Assembly (NCBI GenBank): GCA_947259915.1
Contig: CAMYOC010000051.1
Span: 62,001-126,000 of the forward strand
Length of the DNA: 64,000 nt
DNA from: an uncultured Gammaproteobacteria bacterium
GTDB taxonomy: Bacteria > Pseudomonadota > Gammaproteobacteria > Steroidobacterales > XN24
Direction: 5' to 3'
Positions 1-13,128 of this stretch are shown here, piece by piece. The notes beneath the pieces are model-generated. The model did no database searches, was not told the origin of the DNA, and worked only from the letters and a program-made list of their open reading frames with translations. Position 1 is the first letter of the stretch. The number at the start of each line of letters is the position of its first letter. A program made the position numbers and the translations under genes.

Positions 1-922
1 AGAAGCCTCTCTGGTCGAGATCATAGCGCCCGTTCTCGGTTAGCGTGGGAGTCTCGGCCTCGGTGCGACCACTCTCGTCCCGGTAAAAATACTCGGTCTG
101 GAATTTGAAATTGCGCTGTCGCAGGTTGCCGCCGGGCGCCCACTTCCAGACAAACTCACCGATGTAGATGTTGTTGCCGTCACCATCGAACACCATCCGG
201 CCATCTTCGATCGGTGAGTCACGTCCGTCTACGTCGTAGCGGTACCACGAGAATCCGGTTTTCCAGCTATTGCTCTGATTGAGGTCACCGCCCAATTTGA
301 CGAAGGCAGTACCGGCCCCGACACCATCGTTGGCGCCGCCGGCAGCGGGGAAGCTGTCGCCTTTCATGGCTTCGGCGCCGAGTTCGACAAACAGATCCAG
401 CGGCGCGACCCAGCGCAGCTGGGCGCCCTTATCGGTCAGCGCCTTGCCAAACATGGCGCGATAGACCAGAGGTTCGTCGGCGAAGTCCCAACTGTGCGGA
501 TGAAAGCGGTTGTTGTAGCCCACCGCCGACAGGAATTTGCCGCCCTTCAGGGTAAAGCCGCCGGGCAGGGACAGCGTCTCGAAGTAAGCCTCTTCCAGCT
601 CCACCTCGGTCTCGCCCTCCTCGTCTTTGAACACGACGTCGGCATAACCGTAGAACCAGTCATCGGCGTTGCCGCTGACCACCAGCTCGCTCTCATCCAG
701 GGAGAACCCCTCGGAGGTTAGCCCGGCCTCATCATCGAGCAAAAAGCCCGACATAGCGTAGTCGTCGGGATCATTAGAATAGCTGGAGAACTGGCCGTCC
801 AGGATCAGACTGATGGACGGATTGAATTCGTTACCACTGAACAAGCCCTGGGCGGCGCCCACGGTCGGCAGCAGAACAATCAGTGGGATCACCCAAAATA
901 CGGTCAGCAATCGCATTCGCAT
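1..922 (-). CDS. Outer-membrane porin-like beta-barrel protein (C-terminus beyond window edge)
   Basis: Open minus-strand frame from ATG (CAT at 920-922), missing from the ORF track because it runs off the window. Signal peptide MRMRLLTVFWVIPLIVLLPTVGAAQG, then barrel-like alternating segments (GFTLKGGKFLSAVGYNNRFHPHSWDFADEPLVYRAMFG, FKFQTEYFYRDESGRTE). Confidence 0.75.
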   Translation of the reverse strand, partial: MRMRLLTVFWVIPLIVLLPTVGAAQGLFSGNEFNPSISLILDGQFSSYSNDPDDYAMSGFLLDDEAGLTSEGFSLDESELVVSGNADDWFYGYADVVFKDEEGETEVELEEAYFETLSLPGGFTLKGGKFLSAVGYNNRFHPHSWDFADEPLVYRAMFGKALTDKGAQLRWVAPLDLFVELGAEAMKGDSFPAAGGANDGVGAGTAFVKLGGDLNQSNSWKTGFSWYRYDVDGRDSPIEDGRMVFDGDGNNIYIGEFVWKWAPGGNLRQRNFKFQTEYFYRDESGRTEAETPTLTENGRYDLDQRGF

Positions 923-989
923 CACCTCGCAAGAATCCGGTGCAGAGCCGGGACGCAAGCGCCCCGCGTTGGTACCAAAGCACAAGGAA

Positions 990-1289
990 TCAGACGAGGG
1001 CGGGCGGACCTCTTGCCGACTGCAGAGGGTAGGTTTCAGCGCCGGACAAAACGCCCGCTGACGCCTGCGGGGTATCGATCGCGGCGGGCAGTATCTGCAT
1101 GGCGTCCGGACTTCCGGGGCTGATCGGTTGATCGCCCAACACACAGAGCACACAGGGAACGTCTGCGGGCTGAGCATCGTGGTATGCAGTGTGCAGCAGC
1201 AGGCAGGCATAGCTGCAAAGGACGGCGAGCGCGACGCTCGCCACCCGGCGCCGCGTCAACAATCCTCCACTCGTTGAGGAGCCGCTCAT
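990..1289 (-). CDS. Small secreted/membrane protein with His/Cys motif (DUF2946-like)
   Basis: 99-aa ORF; N-terminal hydrophobic segment followed by HTAYHD...CVLC; just upstream of the porin-like gene on the same strand. Confidence 0.5.
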   Translation of the reverse strand: MSGSSTSGGLLTRRRVASVALAVLCSYACLLLHTAYHDAQPADVPCVLCVLGDQPISPGSPDAMQILPAAIDTPQASAGVLSGAETYPLQSARGPPALV

Positions 1290-1435
1290 GGAGTCAAAAT
1301 CGTTCCGTTGAAGGCCTTCAGAATCTGCCTGGCACAGAATAGCATGCCCATGCGGTCGGGCAATCGTCGCCCCGCACGTGCTGCATTGTCACCCGGGTCT
1401 GGTAAGCTCCTTCCTCGACGGATGCAGCGCCGCCC

Positions 1436-4580
<3,145 letters not shown>

Positions 4581-4618
4581 CGATGCGGCTCAATAACGAC
4601 TGGCGTGGGCCAGACTCA

Positions 4619-5497
4619 TCAGCGAGCGTTCCCTGCATTGGGATCGTTGAGATAACGGAAGTAGTCGCTGTCGGGCGCCAGCACGAAGATATCGCCATCG
4701 CCGCCCAGCGAGCGCCGATACGCTTCCATGCTGCGATGAAACGCATAGAACTCGGGATCGCGCTCATACGCGGCAGCATAGATCGCCGCCGACTCGGCAT
4801 CGCCCAGACCGCGGATCTCCTCGGACTGGCGGTAGGCCTCAGCCAGCAACACGGTGCGGTCTTTATCCGCACTAGAGCGGATGCGCTCGGCCTCCTCGGC
4901 ACCCTCGGCGCGAAGCTGCGCGGCGGTCCGGGCACGCTCCTGACGCATGCGATTGAATACCGAATCACTGACCTCATCCGGCAGATCCAGACGTTTGACG
5001 CGCACATCCACTACCTCAATGCCGAGTTCCGACGCGGTCAACGAGGCCTTCTCCATCATGTCGTCCATAATCTCGCGCCGATCCGCGGTGACCACTTCCT
5101 GCACCGTGCGTTTGGCAAACTCTGAGCGGATCCCATCCTTGATGATCTCGATAAGACGGTTGGTAGCGATCAGCTCGTCGCCGCCGACGGAACGGTAGTA
5201 CTGACCCGGATCGGTGATGCGCCATTTGACGTAGAAGTCCACCTCGAGGTTCTTTTTCTCCTGGGTCAGGAACTTCTCGTTGGGATTATTGCGGGTCAGG
5301 ATCCGATCATCGTACTTGATGACGTTGTTGACGAACGGGATCTTCGCGTGCAGACCCGGCTCGTAATCAGTGCGGATGATCTCACCGAACTGAAGCTTGA
5401 TCGCGTACTCGCGCTCGTCAACGGTGAACAGAGACAACAGCACGCCACCGACCACGGCGATGACCGCCAACAGGAGCAGATTTCCTTTACCGTTCAT
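4619..5497 (-). CDS. hflC: Protease modulator HflC
   Basis: SPFH/band-7 protein with N-terminal TM; VDEREYAIKLQFGEI; adjacent to hflK. Confidence 0.95.
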   Translation of the reverse strand: MNGKGNLLLLAVIAVVGGVLLSLFTVDEREYAIKLQFGEIIRTDYEPGLHAKIPFVNNVIKYDDRILTRNNPNEKFLTQEKKNLEVDFYVKWRITDPGQYYRSVGGDELIATNRLIEIIKDGIRSEFAKRTVQEVVTADRREIMDDMMEKASLTASELGIEVVDVRVKRLDLPDEVSDSVFNRMRQERARTAAQLRAEGAEEAERIRSSADKDRTVLLAEAYRQSEEIRGLGDAESAAIYAAAYERDPEFYAFHRSMEAYRRSLGGDGDIFVLAPDSDYFRYLNDPNAGNAR

Positions 5498-6636
5498 CGG
5501 CGGTCTCCCCGCGAGCGCGCATCTTCACCAGAGCGCTGCCGCTGTGCATCGCTACCGCCTCCACCTGAGCCGGGACCAGTATCCAGGGTCGGCGCTTCAC
5601 GCATCACGATCTTGTTCTGCCGCTTCATCAGCTGATCCATGGGCAAATAGAGCAGATTGCCGCTGCCATCCGCGTCGAGCATGACCTTGTTGGTGGCCCC
5701 GAACACTGACTCGATCGTCTCCAGATAGAGCCGCTCGCGGGTCACTTCCGGCGCCTTGGAATATTCGTCCAACAGCGCTTCGAACCGGGCCGTCTCACCG
5801 CGCGCGTCGGCGACCACGCGGGCACTGTAAGCCTCGGCATCCAGCACCTGGCGAGCCGCATTACCGCGCGCCCGCGGCACAATATCGTTGGCGTAGGATT
5901 GCGCCTCGAGCCCGAGGCGCTCCTTGTCTTCGCGCGCCTTGATCGCATCTTCCACCGAGGCCTGAACCTGGGGCGGGAAGTTGGCATCCAGCAGGTTGAC
6001 GGAGGTCACCTCCAACCCGGAGCCGTAATCATCCAGGGTGGCCTGGATCAGCGCTTTGGTGCGCTCGGCGATCTCGGTACGGCCCTCGGTCACCACGAAA
6101 TCCAGCGTCGCGCTGCCGACGATCTCGCGGATAGCGCTCTCGGCGACCTCGGCCAGGGTCGATTCCGGGTCGCGGATGTTGAATAAAAAGGCGATGGGAT
6201 CGCCGCGACGGAACTGCACCACGGTGTCCACCACAACCAGATTCTCGTCGGACGTGAGCATCCGGGTCTGATGTTTATAGCTGTCGACAGCCGCGACATT
6301 GACCGTGTCCACCTGTTGTATCGGGAACGGTATGTGCCAGTGCAGACCCGGCATCGTGGTCGAATGATAGCGTCCGAATTGCATCACCACGCCGCGCTCG
6401 GCGTCGTCCACCTTGTAGATCCCCGACAGACTCCACAACACGACGACGATGGCGATGATCACGCCGAGACCCGCTCCGCCGCTGGGTTTTGCGTGGCTCG
6501 ATCCGGATCCGCCACGGCCACCGAACAGACCGCCGAGCTTGCGTTGCAGATCGCGAACGACCTTGTCCAGGTCCGGCGGACCCTGCTGACCACCGTCGTT
6601 CCAGGGGTTGCCGCCGTTCTTCTCATTCCAGGCCAT
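5494..6636 (-). CDS. hflK: FtsH protease activity modulator HflK
   Basis: MAWNEKNGGNPWNDGGQQGPPDLDKVVRDLQRKLGGLFGG...VDDAERGVVMQFGRY; start trimmed to MAWNEK. Confidence 0.95.
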   Translation of the reverse strand: MAWNEKNGGNPWNDGGQQGPPDLDKVVRDLQRKLGGLFGGRGGSGSSHAKPSGGAGLGVIIAIVVVLWSLSGIYKVDDAERGVVMQFGRYHSTTMPGLHWHIPFPIQQVDTVNVAAVDSYKHQTRMLTSDENLVVVDTVVQFRRGDPIAFLFNIRDPESTLAEVAESAIREIVGSATLDFVVTEGRTEIAERTKALIQATLDDYGSGLEVTSVNLLDANFPPQVQASVEDAIKAREDKERLGLEAQSYANDIVPRARGNAARQVLDAEAYSARVVADARGETARFEALLDEYSKAPEVTRERLYLETIESVFGATNKVMLDADGSGNLLYLPMDQLMKRQNKIVMREAPTLDTGPGSGGGGSDAQRQRSGEDARSRGDRR

Positions 6637-6665
6637 AATGTGTTGTCTCGTCCTTTGCCCGCAGA

Positions 6666-7994
6666 TCAAGCTACGGTGCGCGATTGTAGAAAGGTGTTTG
6701 ATGGGGCACAAGGCGGGCGGACCAGCCGCTCCGGCGCCAGCCCTTCGCGGCGGCACATGGCGCGGAAATCCCTTTCCGGTAGCGAGATCACCATATCCCA
6801 GCCACCATCGGCCGCAACGGCGTCCTCGAGTACCGCGTCGAGCTCATAGAGCCGGGCCCGGATCTTCGCCTCTGCGGCGTCCATGTGGATACGTCCTCTG
6901 ACCTGATCGGCGTCGAACACACCGCGGATCGCGTCGACCAGCAGGTCCATCCCCGCTCCAGTGGTAGAAGACAGCCAGACGCGGCTGACGTTCCCCAGTT
7001 CGTCGCGCATCACCCGCGGCGACTCGCCGAGCAGATCGATCTTGTTAAAGACCTGGATCTGTCGCACCTGACCGGCGCCAATTTCGGTCAGCACGTCATT
7101 GACCTGGCCGATGCGATCGCCGCGATGCGGGTCGGCCGCGTCGACCATATGCAACAGCAGCGCCGCGTCCCGGGTCTCCTGCAGGGTCGAACGGAATGCG
7201 GCCACCAGCTCGTGCGGCAAGTCGCGCACGAAGCCGACGGTATCCGCGAGCACGACATGGCGTCCCTCACCGAGCTCGAGCCGGCGCAATGTCGGATCGA
7301 GCGTCGCGAACAGCTGATCGGCGGCAAACACCCCGGCATCGGTAAGCTGGTTGAACAAGGTCGACTTGCCGGCATTGGTATAGCCCACCAGAGAGACTGT
7401 CGGCACCTCGGCCCTGCGGCGCGTGCGGCGGCCTTGTTCGCGCTGCTGGTCGACCCGCTGCAGCCGGCGGTTGAGCTGACGGATTCTCTGGCCGAGCAGG
7501 CGCCGGTCGGTCTCGAGCTGCGTCTCACCCGGCCCGCGCAGACCGATGCCACCCTTCTGCCGCTCCAGATGGGTCCAGCCGCGGACCAGACGCGTGGACA
7601 GATGTTCGAGCTGGGCCAGCTCCACCTGCAGCTTGCCTTCGAAACTGCGCGCGCGCTGGGCAAATATATCGAGGATCAGACCCGCCCTGTCGAGCACACG
7701 ACAGCGCAGCGCGGCTTCCAGATTGCGTTCCTGGCTGGGCGAAAGCTCATGGTTGAACAGTACCAGTTCTGCCTGCTCGGTCTCGACCTGCTCACGCAGA
7801 GCCTCGACCTTGCCGCTGCCGATAAAGAAACGCGAGTCCGGCGCCGGACGGTTGCCAGTGACCGTGGCGCACACATGGGCGCCCGCCGAACGGGCGAGAT
7901 CCTGGAATTCCTCTATCTGCTCCTGGGGTGCGCGGCTTCCGATGCCGACCTGGACGAGGATGGCTCGCTCGCCTAGCTTGGGCCTGTCGAACAA
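6666..7994 (-). CDS. hflX: Ribosome-associated GTPase HflX
   Basis: GxxxxGKS motif VGYTNAGKSTLFNQLT, DTVGFVRDLPHELVAAF. TTG start at 7994 preceded by GGGAGG gives (M)FDRPKLGERAILVQV, resembling the HflX N-terminus. Confidence 0.93.
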   Translation of the reverse strand: MFDRPKLGERAILVQVGIGSRAPQEQIEEFQDLARSAGAHVCATVTGNRPAPDSRFFIGSGKVEALREQVETEQAELVLFNHELSPSQERNLEAALRCRVLDRAGLILDIFAQRARSFEGKLQVELAQLEHLSTRLVRGWTHLERQKGGIGLRGPGETQLETDRRLLGQRIRQLNRRLQRVDQQREQGRRTRRRAEVPTVSLVGYTNAGKSTLFNQLTDAGVFAADQLFATLDPTLRRLELGEGRHVVLADTVGFVRDLPHELVAAFRSTLQETRDAALLLHMVDAADPHRGDRIGQVNDVLTEIGAGQVRQIQVFNKIDLLGESPRVMRDELGNVSRVWLSSTTGAGMDLLVDAIRGVFDADQVRGRIHMDAAEAKIRARLYELDAVLEDAVAADGGWDMVISLPERDFRAMCRREGLAPERLVRPPCAPSNTFLQSRTVA

Positions 7995-8019
7995 GAATCC
8001 TCCCGCGGTCGCGGCATGC

Positions 8020-8262
8020 CTATTCGCTTTCTCCCGTCTCTTCCGCAGGCGGGATGCGCACATTGCGGGCGGGGACAACGGTTGAGATGGCGTGTTTGTA
8101 GACCATCTGACTGACGCTGTTCTTGAGCAGCACGACGAACTGGTCAAAGGACTCGATCTGACCCTGGAGCTTGATGCCGTTCACCAGATAGATCGAGACC
8201 GGTACCTTCTCCCTGCGTAAAGCGTTGAGGAACGGATCTTGCAAGGTCTGCCCTCTGGCCAT
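8020..8262 (-). CDS. hfq: RNA chaperone Hfq
   Basis: [71 protein letters not shown] upstream of ATG at 8262. Confidence 0.98.
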   Translation of the reverse strand: MARGQTLQDPFLNALRREKVPVSIYLVNGIKLQGQIESFDQFVVLLKNSVSQMVYKHAISTVVPARNVRIPPAEETGESE

Positions 8263-8381
8263 CTGCCTCTCCTGAGATTCCGGCAAAGATTTTTGATTTG
8301 GTTTTGGTTGCCGCCGACGGGAGAGCAGAGCCGTCCCTGCGAGCTGGGCGTCCCAGATTTAGACTGAGTCTACCATATGGG

Positions 8382-9332
8382 TCAGTCGGCCTGAGCGATT
8401 TTTGAGCGGACATTATCGATCGCTGCAGCGGCTTTATCCACATCCGGGTCGATCCTGCATAAGTCCCTCTCCGCCCTCATCCATGTCAGCTGCCGCTTGG
8501 CCAGTTGCCGCGTCGCGACAATCGCGCGGCGTTCCGCTTCCGCACGATCGTAGTGGCCATCGAGATATTCCCAGAGCTGCCGATAACCAACGGCCCGCAT
8601 CGACGGCAGCTCTGGATTTAGATCGGGGCGCGAGCGGAGATTTTCAACCTCATGCTCGAATCCGGCTTGCAGCATCAGCCGGAAGCGGGCGGCGATCCGC
8701 TCCGCCAGCGCAGCCCGGTCCTCAGGCCATAGCGCCAGCTTGACATAAGACCAGCGGGGGGCTTCCGCGGTGGCCGCCGACTGCAGGGCGCTCAATGTCT
8801 CGCCGGTGAGCCGAAAGACCTCCAGCGCGCGCTGGATGCGCTGGCTGTCGCGCGGGCGGATGCGGGCAGCTGCATCCGGATCGACCCGCCGCAGACGCTC
8901 ATGCATCGCCGGCCAGCCCTCGGCGGCGGCTTCGGCGTCGATCTCGGCGCGCAGGGCGGGATCCGCCTGCGGCAGATCGGCCAGCCCCTGCTGGAGCGCA
9001 CGGAAGTAGAGCATGGTGCCCCCGGCCAGCAATGGGATGCGGCCCGCCGCATGGATCTGCTCCACTTCGCGGCGTGCGTCGTTGACAAAACGACCCGCCG
9101 AATAGGGCTCGGCCGGATCGCAGATGTCGATCAGGCGATGCGGGCAGCGCCGCAGAAACGCCGCATCCGGTTTTGCGGTGCCGATGTCCATATCCCGATA
9201 GACCATCGCCGAGTCCACGCTCACCACATCCAGCGGCAAGGCCTGAGACAACGCGGCGGCAAGTTCGGTCTTGCCGGTCGCCGTCGGCCCCATCAGCAGC
9301 ACGACCGTGGGCAACGAGGAGGATGCGGCCAC
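8382..9332 (-). CDS. miaA: tRNA dimethylallyltransferase
   Basis: LLMGPTATGKTELAAAL, VDSAMVYRDMDIGTAKP, between mutL and hfq. Confidence 0.96.
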   Translation of the reverse strand: MAASSSLPTVVLLMGPTATGKTELAAALSQALPLDVVSVDSAMVYRDMDIGTAKPDAAFLRRCPHRLIDICDPAEPYSAGRFVNDARREVEQIHAAGRIPLLAGGTMLYFRALQQGLADLPQADPALRAEIDAEAAAEGWPAMHERLRRVDPDAAARIRPRDSQRIQRALEVFRLTGETLSALQSAATAEAPRWSYVKLALWPEDRAALAERIAARFRLMLQAGFEHEVENLRSRPDLNPELPSMRAVGYRQLWEYLDGHYDRAEAERRAIVATRQLAKRQLTWMRAERDLCRIDPDVDKAAAAIDNVRSKIAQAD

Positions 9333-9335
9333 GGA

Positions 9336-11090
9336 TCAGCGGCCGCGGAGAAACAGCCGGTCCAGGTCTTCCATCGGCAGCTGGGTCCAGGTGGGCCGGC
9401 CGTGATTGCACTGATCGCTGCGCTCGGTCCGCTCCATATCGCGCAGCAGCGCGTTCATCTCGGGAATGGTCAAGCGGCGGTTGGCGCGGACCGAACCGTG
9501 ACAGGCCATCATGGAAAGCATCTCGTTGATACGCTCCTCGACCCGGCGGCTGCCGCCCGCACTGGCAAAATCCGACAACACGTCCCGGACCAGTGCCTCG
9601 GCATCAGCCTCGCGCAACAGCGCGGGCACCTGTCTGACCGATAGCGAATCGACGCCCATGCGGCGCAGCTCGAACCCGAGTTTCGCCAGCGCCTCCGCCT
9701 GCTCCTCGGCCAGATCGGCTTCGCTCGCGCTGACGCGCACGCTGACCGGCACCAGCAGCGGCTGTGAGCGGATGGCGCCCTCACCTACCGCCTGTTTCAG
9801 CCCCTCGTAGACGATCCGTTCGTGAGCAGCGTGCATATCCACGAGTACCAGACCGCGCTGGTTTTGCGCCAGGATGTAGACGCCGTGAAGCTGGCCCAGC
9901 GCGGTGCCCAGCGGCAGATCCTCTCCCTCGGCCGCCGGCACCGGCTCAGGCGCGGCAGCCAGTCGCTCGAATGCCGCCAACGCCCCGGGCTCGGAGACGC
10001 CAAGACGCATAGGCCGCTGCGTACCGTGATTGACCTCAGCCGCGAACGCCGGCGCGGCACCCGCCGCCGCTGGCGCGCGGGGCATGTCACCGGCGCGGGT
10101 GCCAGCCAGCGCCTGCTCGACGGTATGGAACAAAAACCCGTGCACGCTGCGGGACTCGCGGAACCGGACTTCGTGTTTGGTCGGATGGGCGTTGACGTCG
10201 ACCAGCGCCGGATCCATCTCCAGATACAACAGATAGGCCGGATGGCGGCCATGAAACAACACGTCACTGTAGCCGGCCCGCACCGCGTGGCTGATGACCT
10301 TGTCCCGCACCATGCGCCCGTTCAGAAAGACGTGCTGCAGGTCGGCCTGGGAGCGCGAGAATGTGGGCAGACCCAGCCAGCCCCAGAGCCGCATCCCCGA
10401 CGCCTGGTGGCTGATAAACATGGCCTGTTCCATAAACGCGGCGCCGCACACCTCGGCCACCCGGCGATCCATCGCTTGCTGGTCCTCCGCCGGGCGCAGA
10501 TCGAACACGGCGCGCTGGTTATGCGTCAGCCGGAACGCCACATCGAAACGGCTCAGCGCCACCCGACGGGCGATGCGATCCAGATGTCCGAACTCGGTGC
10601 GCTCGGTGCGCATGAACTTGCGTCGGGCCGGCGTGTTGTAGAACAGATCACGCACTTCTACGGTGGTGCCGGGCGGATGGGCGGCGGGCTGTCCCGCGTC
10701 GTGGCGGCCGCCCTCGACTTCGAGCCGCCAGCCGGCATCGGCCGCGGCCGGTCGCGAGGTCAGGGTCAGTCTGGACACCGAGGCGATGCTGGGCAGCGCC
10801 TCGCCGCGGAATCCCAGGGTCGCCACCCGCTCCAGATCATCCAGGCTGGCGATTTTGCTGGTGGCGTGTCGCGCCAGCGCCAGCGGCAATTCAACGGCGG
10901 CGATACCGCTGCCGTCGTCACGCACCCGGCACAGCCGCAGACCGCCGTTTTCGACCTCGATCTGGATGCGCCGGGCACCCGCGTCGAGACTGTTTTCGAG
11001 CAGTTCCTTGAGCACCGATGCAGGCCGCTCCACGACCTCGCCGGCAGCGATCTGGTTGACCAGTTGGGAAGGAAGTTCACGGATCGGCAT
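9336..11090 (-). CDS. mutL: DNA mismatch repair protein MutL
   Basis: [39 protein letters not shown]; start trimmed to 11090. Confidence 0.97.
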   Translation of the reverse strand: MPIRELPSQLVNQIAAGEVVERPASVLKELLENSLDAGARRIQIEVENGGLRLCRVRDDGSGIAAVELPLALARHATSKIASLDDLERVATLGFRGEALPSIASVSRLTLTSRPAAADAGWRLEVEGGRHDAGQPAAHPPGTTVEVRDLFYNTPARRKFMRTERTEFGHLDRIARRVALSRFDVAFRLTHNQRAVFDLRPAEDQQAMDRRVAEVCGAAFMEQAMFISHQASGMRLWGWLGLPTFSRSQADLQHVFLNGRMVRDKVISHAVRAGYSDVLFHGRHPAYLLYLEMDPALVDVNAHPTKHEVRFRESRSVHGFLFHTVEQALAGTRAGDMPRAPAAAGAAPAFAAEVNHGTQRPMRLGVSEPGALAAFERLAAAPEPVPAAEGEDLPLGTALGQLHGVYILAQNQRGLVLVDMHAAHERIVYEGLKQAVGEGAIRSQPLLVPVSVRVSASEADLAEEQAEALAKLGFELRRMGVDSLSVRQVPALLREADAEALVRDVLSDFASAGGSRRVEERINEMLSMMACHGSVRANRRLTIPEMNALLRDMERTERSDQCNHGRPTWTQLPMEDLDRLFLRGR

Positions 11091-11145
11091 GGCGAACCGC
11101 GGAGGATACCGGAAATGTCTGGCCGGCGTCCTGCGCCGGACGGTG

Positions 11146-12480
11146 TCAGGAACCGACGCCGGCCGGTATCTGCAGCACCTGACCGATACGGATGCGGTCG
11201 TTCTTGAGTCCGTTTTGCCGGCGCAACGCGGCCAGGGATACGTTGTAGCGCGAGGCGATGTCGGACAGGGTGTCGCCGCGCACGATGATGTGCTCGACCG
11301 GTCCGGTTCGGGTCGCCGGGCCCTCGATGGCGAGCAGCGTGCCGGGCGGCGGATTGTCGTAAAAATAGGCGCGGACACCGTCGACGATGGCGCCGGCAAG
11401 CGCCTCCTGATGCTTCGCGTTCTTGAGCTGTTTCTCTTCGGCGGGATTAGATATGAACGCGGTCTCGACCAGTATCGAAGGGATGTCCGGCGACTTCAGC
11501 ACCAGGAAGCCCGCCCGACCGACATTGGTCCGATGAACCCGACCGACGACACCGAGTCGCGTGAGCACCTGATCGGCGACGCTGGTGCTGGCATCGATGG
11601 CCGCGGTCTGCGACAGATCCAGCAACACCGACGCCAGCATCGCGTCCTTGTCGTCGAGGCTGACGCCGCCGACCAGATCGGCCGCGTTTTCACGTTCGGC
11701 CAGCCAGCGCGAAGCCTCGTCAGAGGCGCCCCGCGGCGATAACACATAGACGGATGAGCCCCTGGCCCGCTGGTTCTTGAACGCATCGGCATGGACGGAG
11801 ACAAAGAGATCGGCGCGTTGACGCCGCGCTCGCTCGATACGTTCCCGCAACGGCACGAAGTAATCGCCGTCCCGGGTCAGATAGGCCTCCATGCCCGGCT
11901 CCCGGTCGATGCGAGCTTTTACGCGTCTGACGATCTGCAGCACGACGTCTTTTTCGCGGGTGCCGCGCCGGCCGATGGCGCCAGGGTCCTTGCCACCATG
12001 ACCGGCATCCAGCGCGACAACGATATTCCTGCCGCGCTCCGCGCCGGGTGTGGCCTTGACCACGCGCTCGGTACGGAGGAGTTCGAGGTCGATCACCAGA
12101 CGGTGACCGCTACTGCCGTCCGGCGGTACCGGGAAGGAACGCGGCCTGGCCGGTTCCGCGAGATCCAGCACCACGCGCGCATCGCCATTGTCGCGGTTGG
12201 CCAGCCGTACCCGCTGCACGATACCGGTCGGACCCGGGACGCCGATGCTGGTCGCATCGATCGTCGTGGCGTGCAGATCGACGACCACCCTGGCCGGGTT
12301 GGACAGGGTGAAGACCGTGTGGCTGACCGGGCGCTTGAGGTCGAGCACGACCCGGGTGGCACCGCTGGCAGCGGCGATCCGGATCTTGTTGACGCCGTCG
12401 CTGCTGGCGCCGATCGCGGCAGCAGCGACCAGAACCAGCGCCGCCGTCACCGCGGCCATTTTTACAGACCAGGTAGACAT
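11146..12480 (-). CDS. amiB: N-acetylmuramoyl-L-alanine amidase (AMIN + Amidase_3 + LysM)
   Basis: [17 protein letters not shown]...VSVHADAF...[13 protein letters not shown] and C-terminal Lys[30 protein letters not shown]. Confidence 0.93.
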   Translation of the reverse strand: MSTWSVKMAAVTAALVLVAAAAIGASSDGVNKIRIAAASGATRVVLDLKRPVSHTVFTLSNPARVVVDLHATTIDATSIGVPGPTGIVQRVRLANRDNGDARVVLDLAEPARPRSFPVPPDGSSGHRLVIDLELLRTERVVKATPGAERGRNIVVALDAGHGGKDPGAIGRRGTREKDVVLQIVRRVKARIDREPGMEAYLTRDGDYFVPLRERIERARRQRADLFVSVHADAFKNQRARGSSVYVLSPRGASDEASRWLAERENAADLVGGVSLDDKDAMLASVLLDLSQTAAIDASTSVADQVLTRLGVVGRVHRTNVGRAGFLVLKSPDIPSILVETAFISNPAEEKQLKNAKHQEALAGAIVDGVRAYFYDNPPPGTLLAIEGPATRTGPVEHIIVRGDTLSDIASRYNVSLAALRRQNGLKNDRIRIGQVLQIPAGVGS

Positions 12481-12636
12481 TTCCCCTCGCGTTTCCCCAC
12501 GCTATCCGGGCAAAGAATCAAGCCAATCCCGGACTTATTGTGTTTTTCAAGGATCAACTTTAACCATAGCCGCCCCTGCAGCGCAAGATTCTCCTAAAAA
12601 AATTAGGGGCTTGGGGCGTGTAGTTGGCCTATGACC

Positions 12637-13128
12637 TTAATTGGTCCGCTTGGCGCCCCGGTGGCTTGAGGCCAAAGCCGCAAGGACCTCCGCTCCGCGC
12701 GTCGTCTCGGTGGACAGCCTGGCTGTACGACCTTCGCCGGCGACGCTCAGCGACACCCGGATATCCGCCGGCGGCATGCGCTCGCCGGCGCGCTCGGGCC
12801 ATTCCACCAGCACCATTGCGTCGCCATCGAACGCATCGCGGAAACCCAGGTACTCGAGTTCCCCCGCGTCTGCCAGCCGATAGAGATCCATATGCAGCAC
12901 CTCGCGACCGGATATGTCATATGGCTCGACCAGGGTGTAGGTCGGGCTTGGCACCCGGCCGGCATGGCCAAGCGCGCGCAGAAATCCGCGCGCCATTGTC
13001 GTCTTGCCGGCGCCCAGCGAGCCCTCCAGCGCGATCAACCAGGGACCCGGCCGGTCACGCAACGCGCCCGCCAGATCAGCGCCGAGGCGCTCGGTGGCCC
13101 CGGCGTCGGTCAGCATCCTGTCGGTCAT
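12637..13128 (-). CDS. tsaE: tRNA threonylcarbamoyladenosine biosynthesis protein TsaE
   Basis: IALEGSLGAGKTTMARGFLRALG...VPSPTYTLVEPY; start at CAT 13126-13128. Confidence 0.94.
   Translation of the reverse strand: MTDRMLTDAGATERLGADLAGALRDRPGPWLIALEGSLGAGKTTMARGFLRALGHAGRVPSPTYTLVEPYDISGREVLHMDLYRLADAGELEYLGFRDAFDGDAMVLVEWPERAGERMPPADIRVSLSVAGEGRTARLSTETTRGAEVLAALASSHRGAKRTN

Noticed and set aside
9822-11207. 461-aa plus-strand ORF opposite mutL
   Set aside because: Antisense shadow frame of mutL with no domain signature.
12590-12615. Hairpin ctcctaa-aaaaa-ttagggg between tsaE and amiB considered as a terminator
   Set aside because: No U-tract on either side in the appropriate orientation; A-rich loop only, so a terminator call is not supported.
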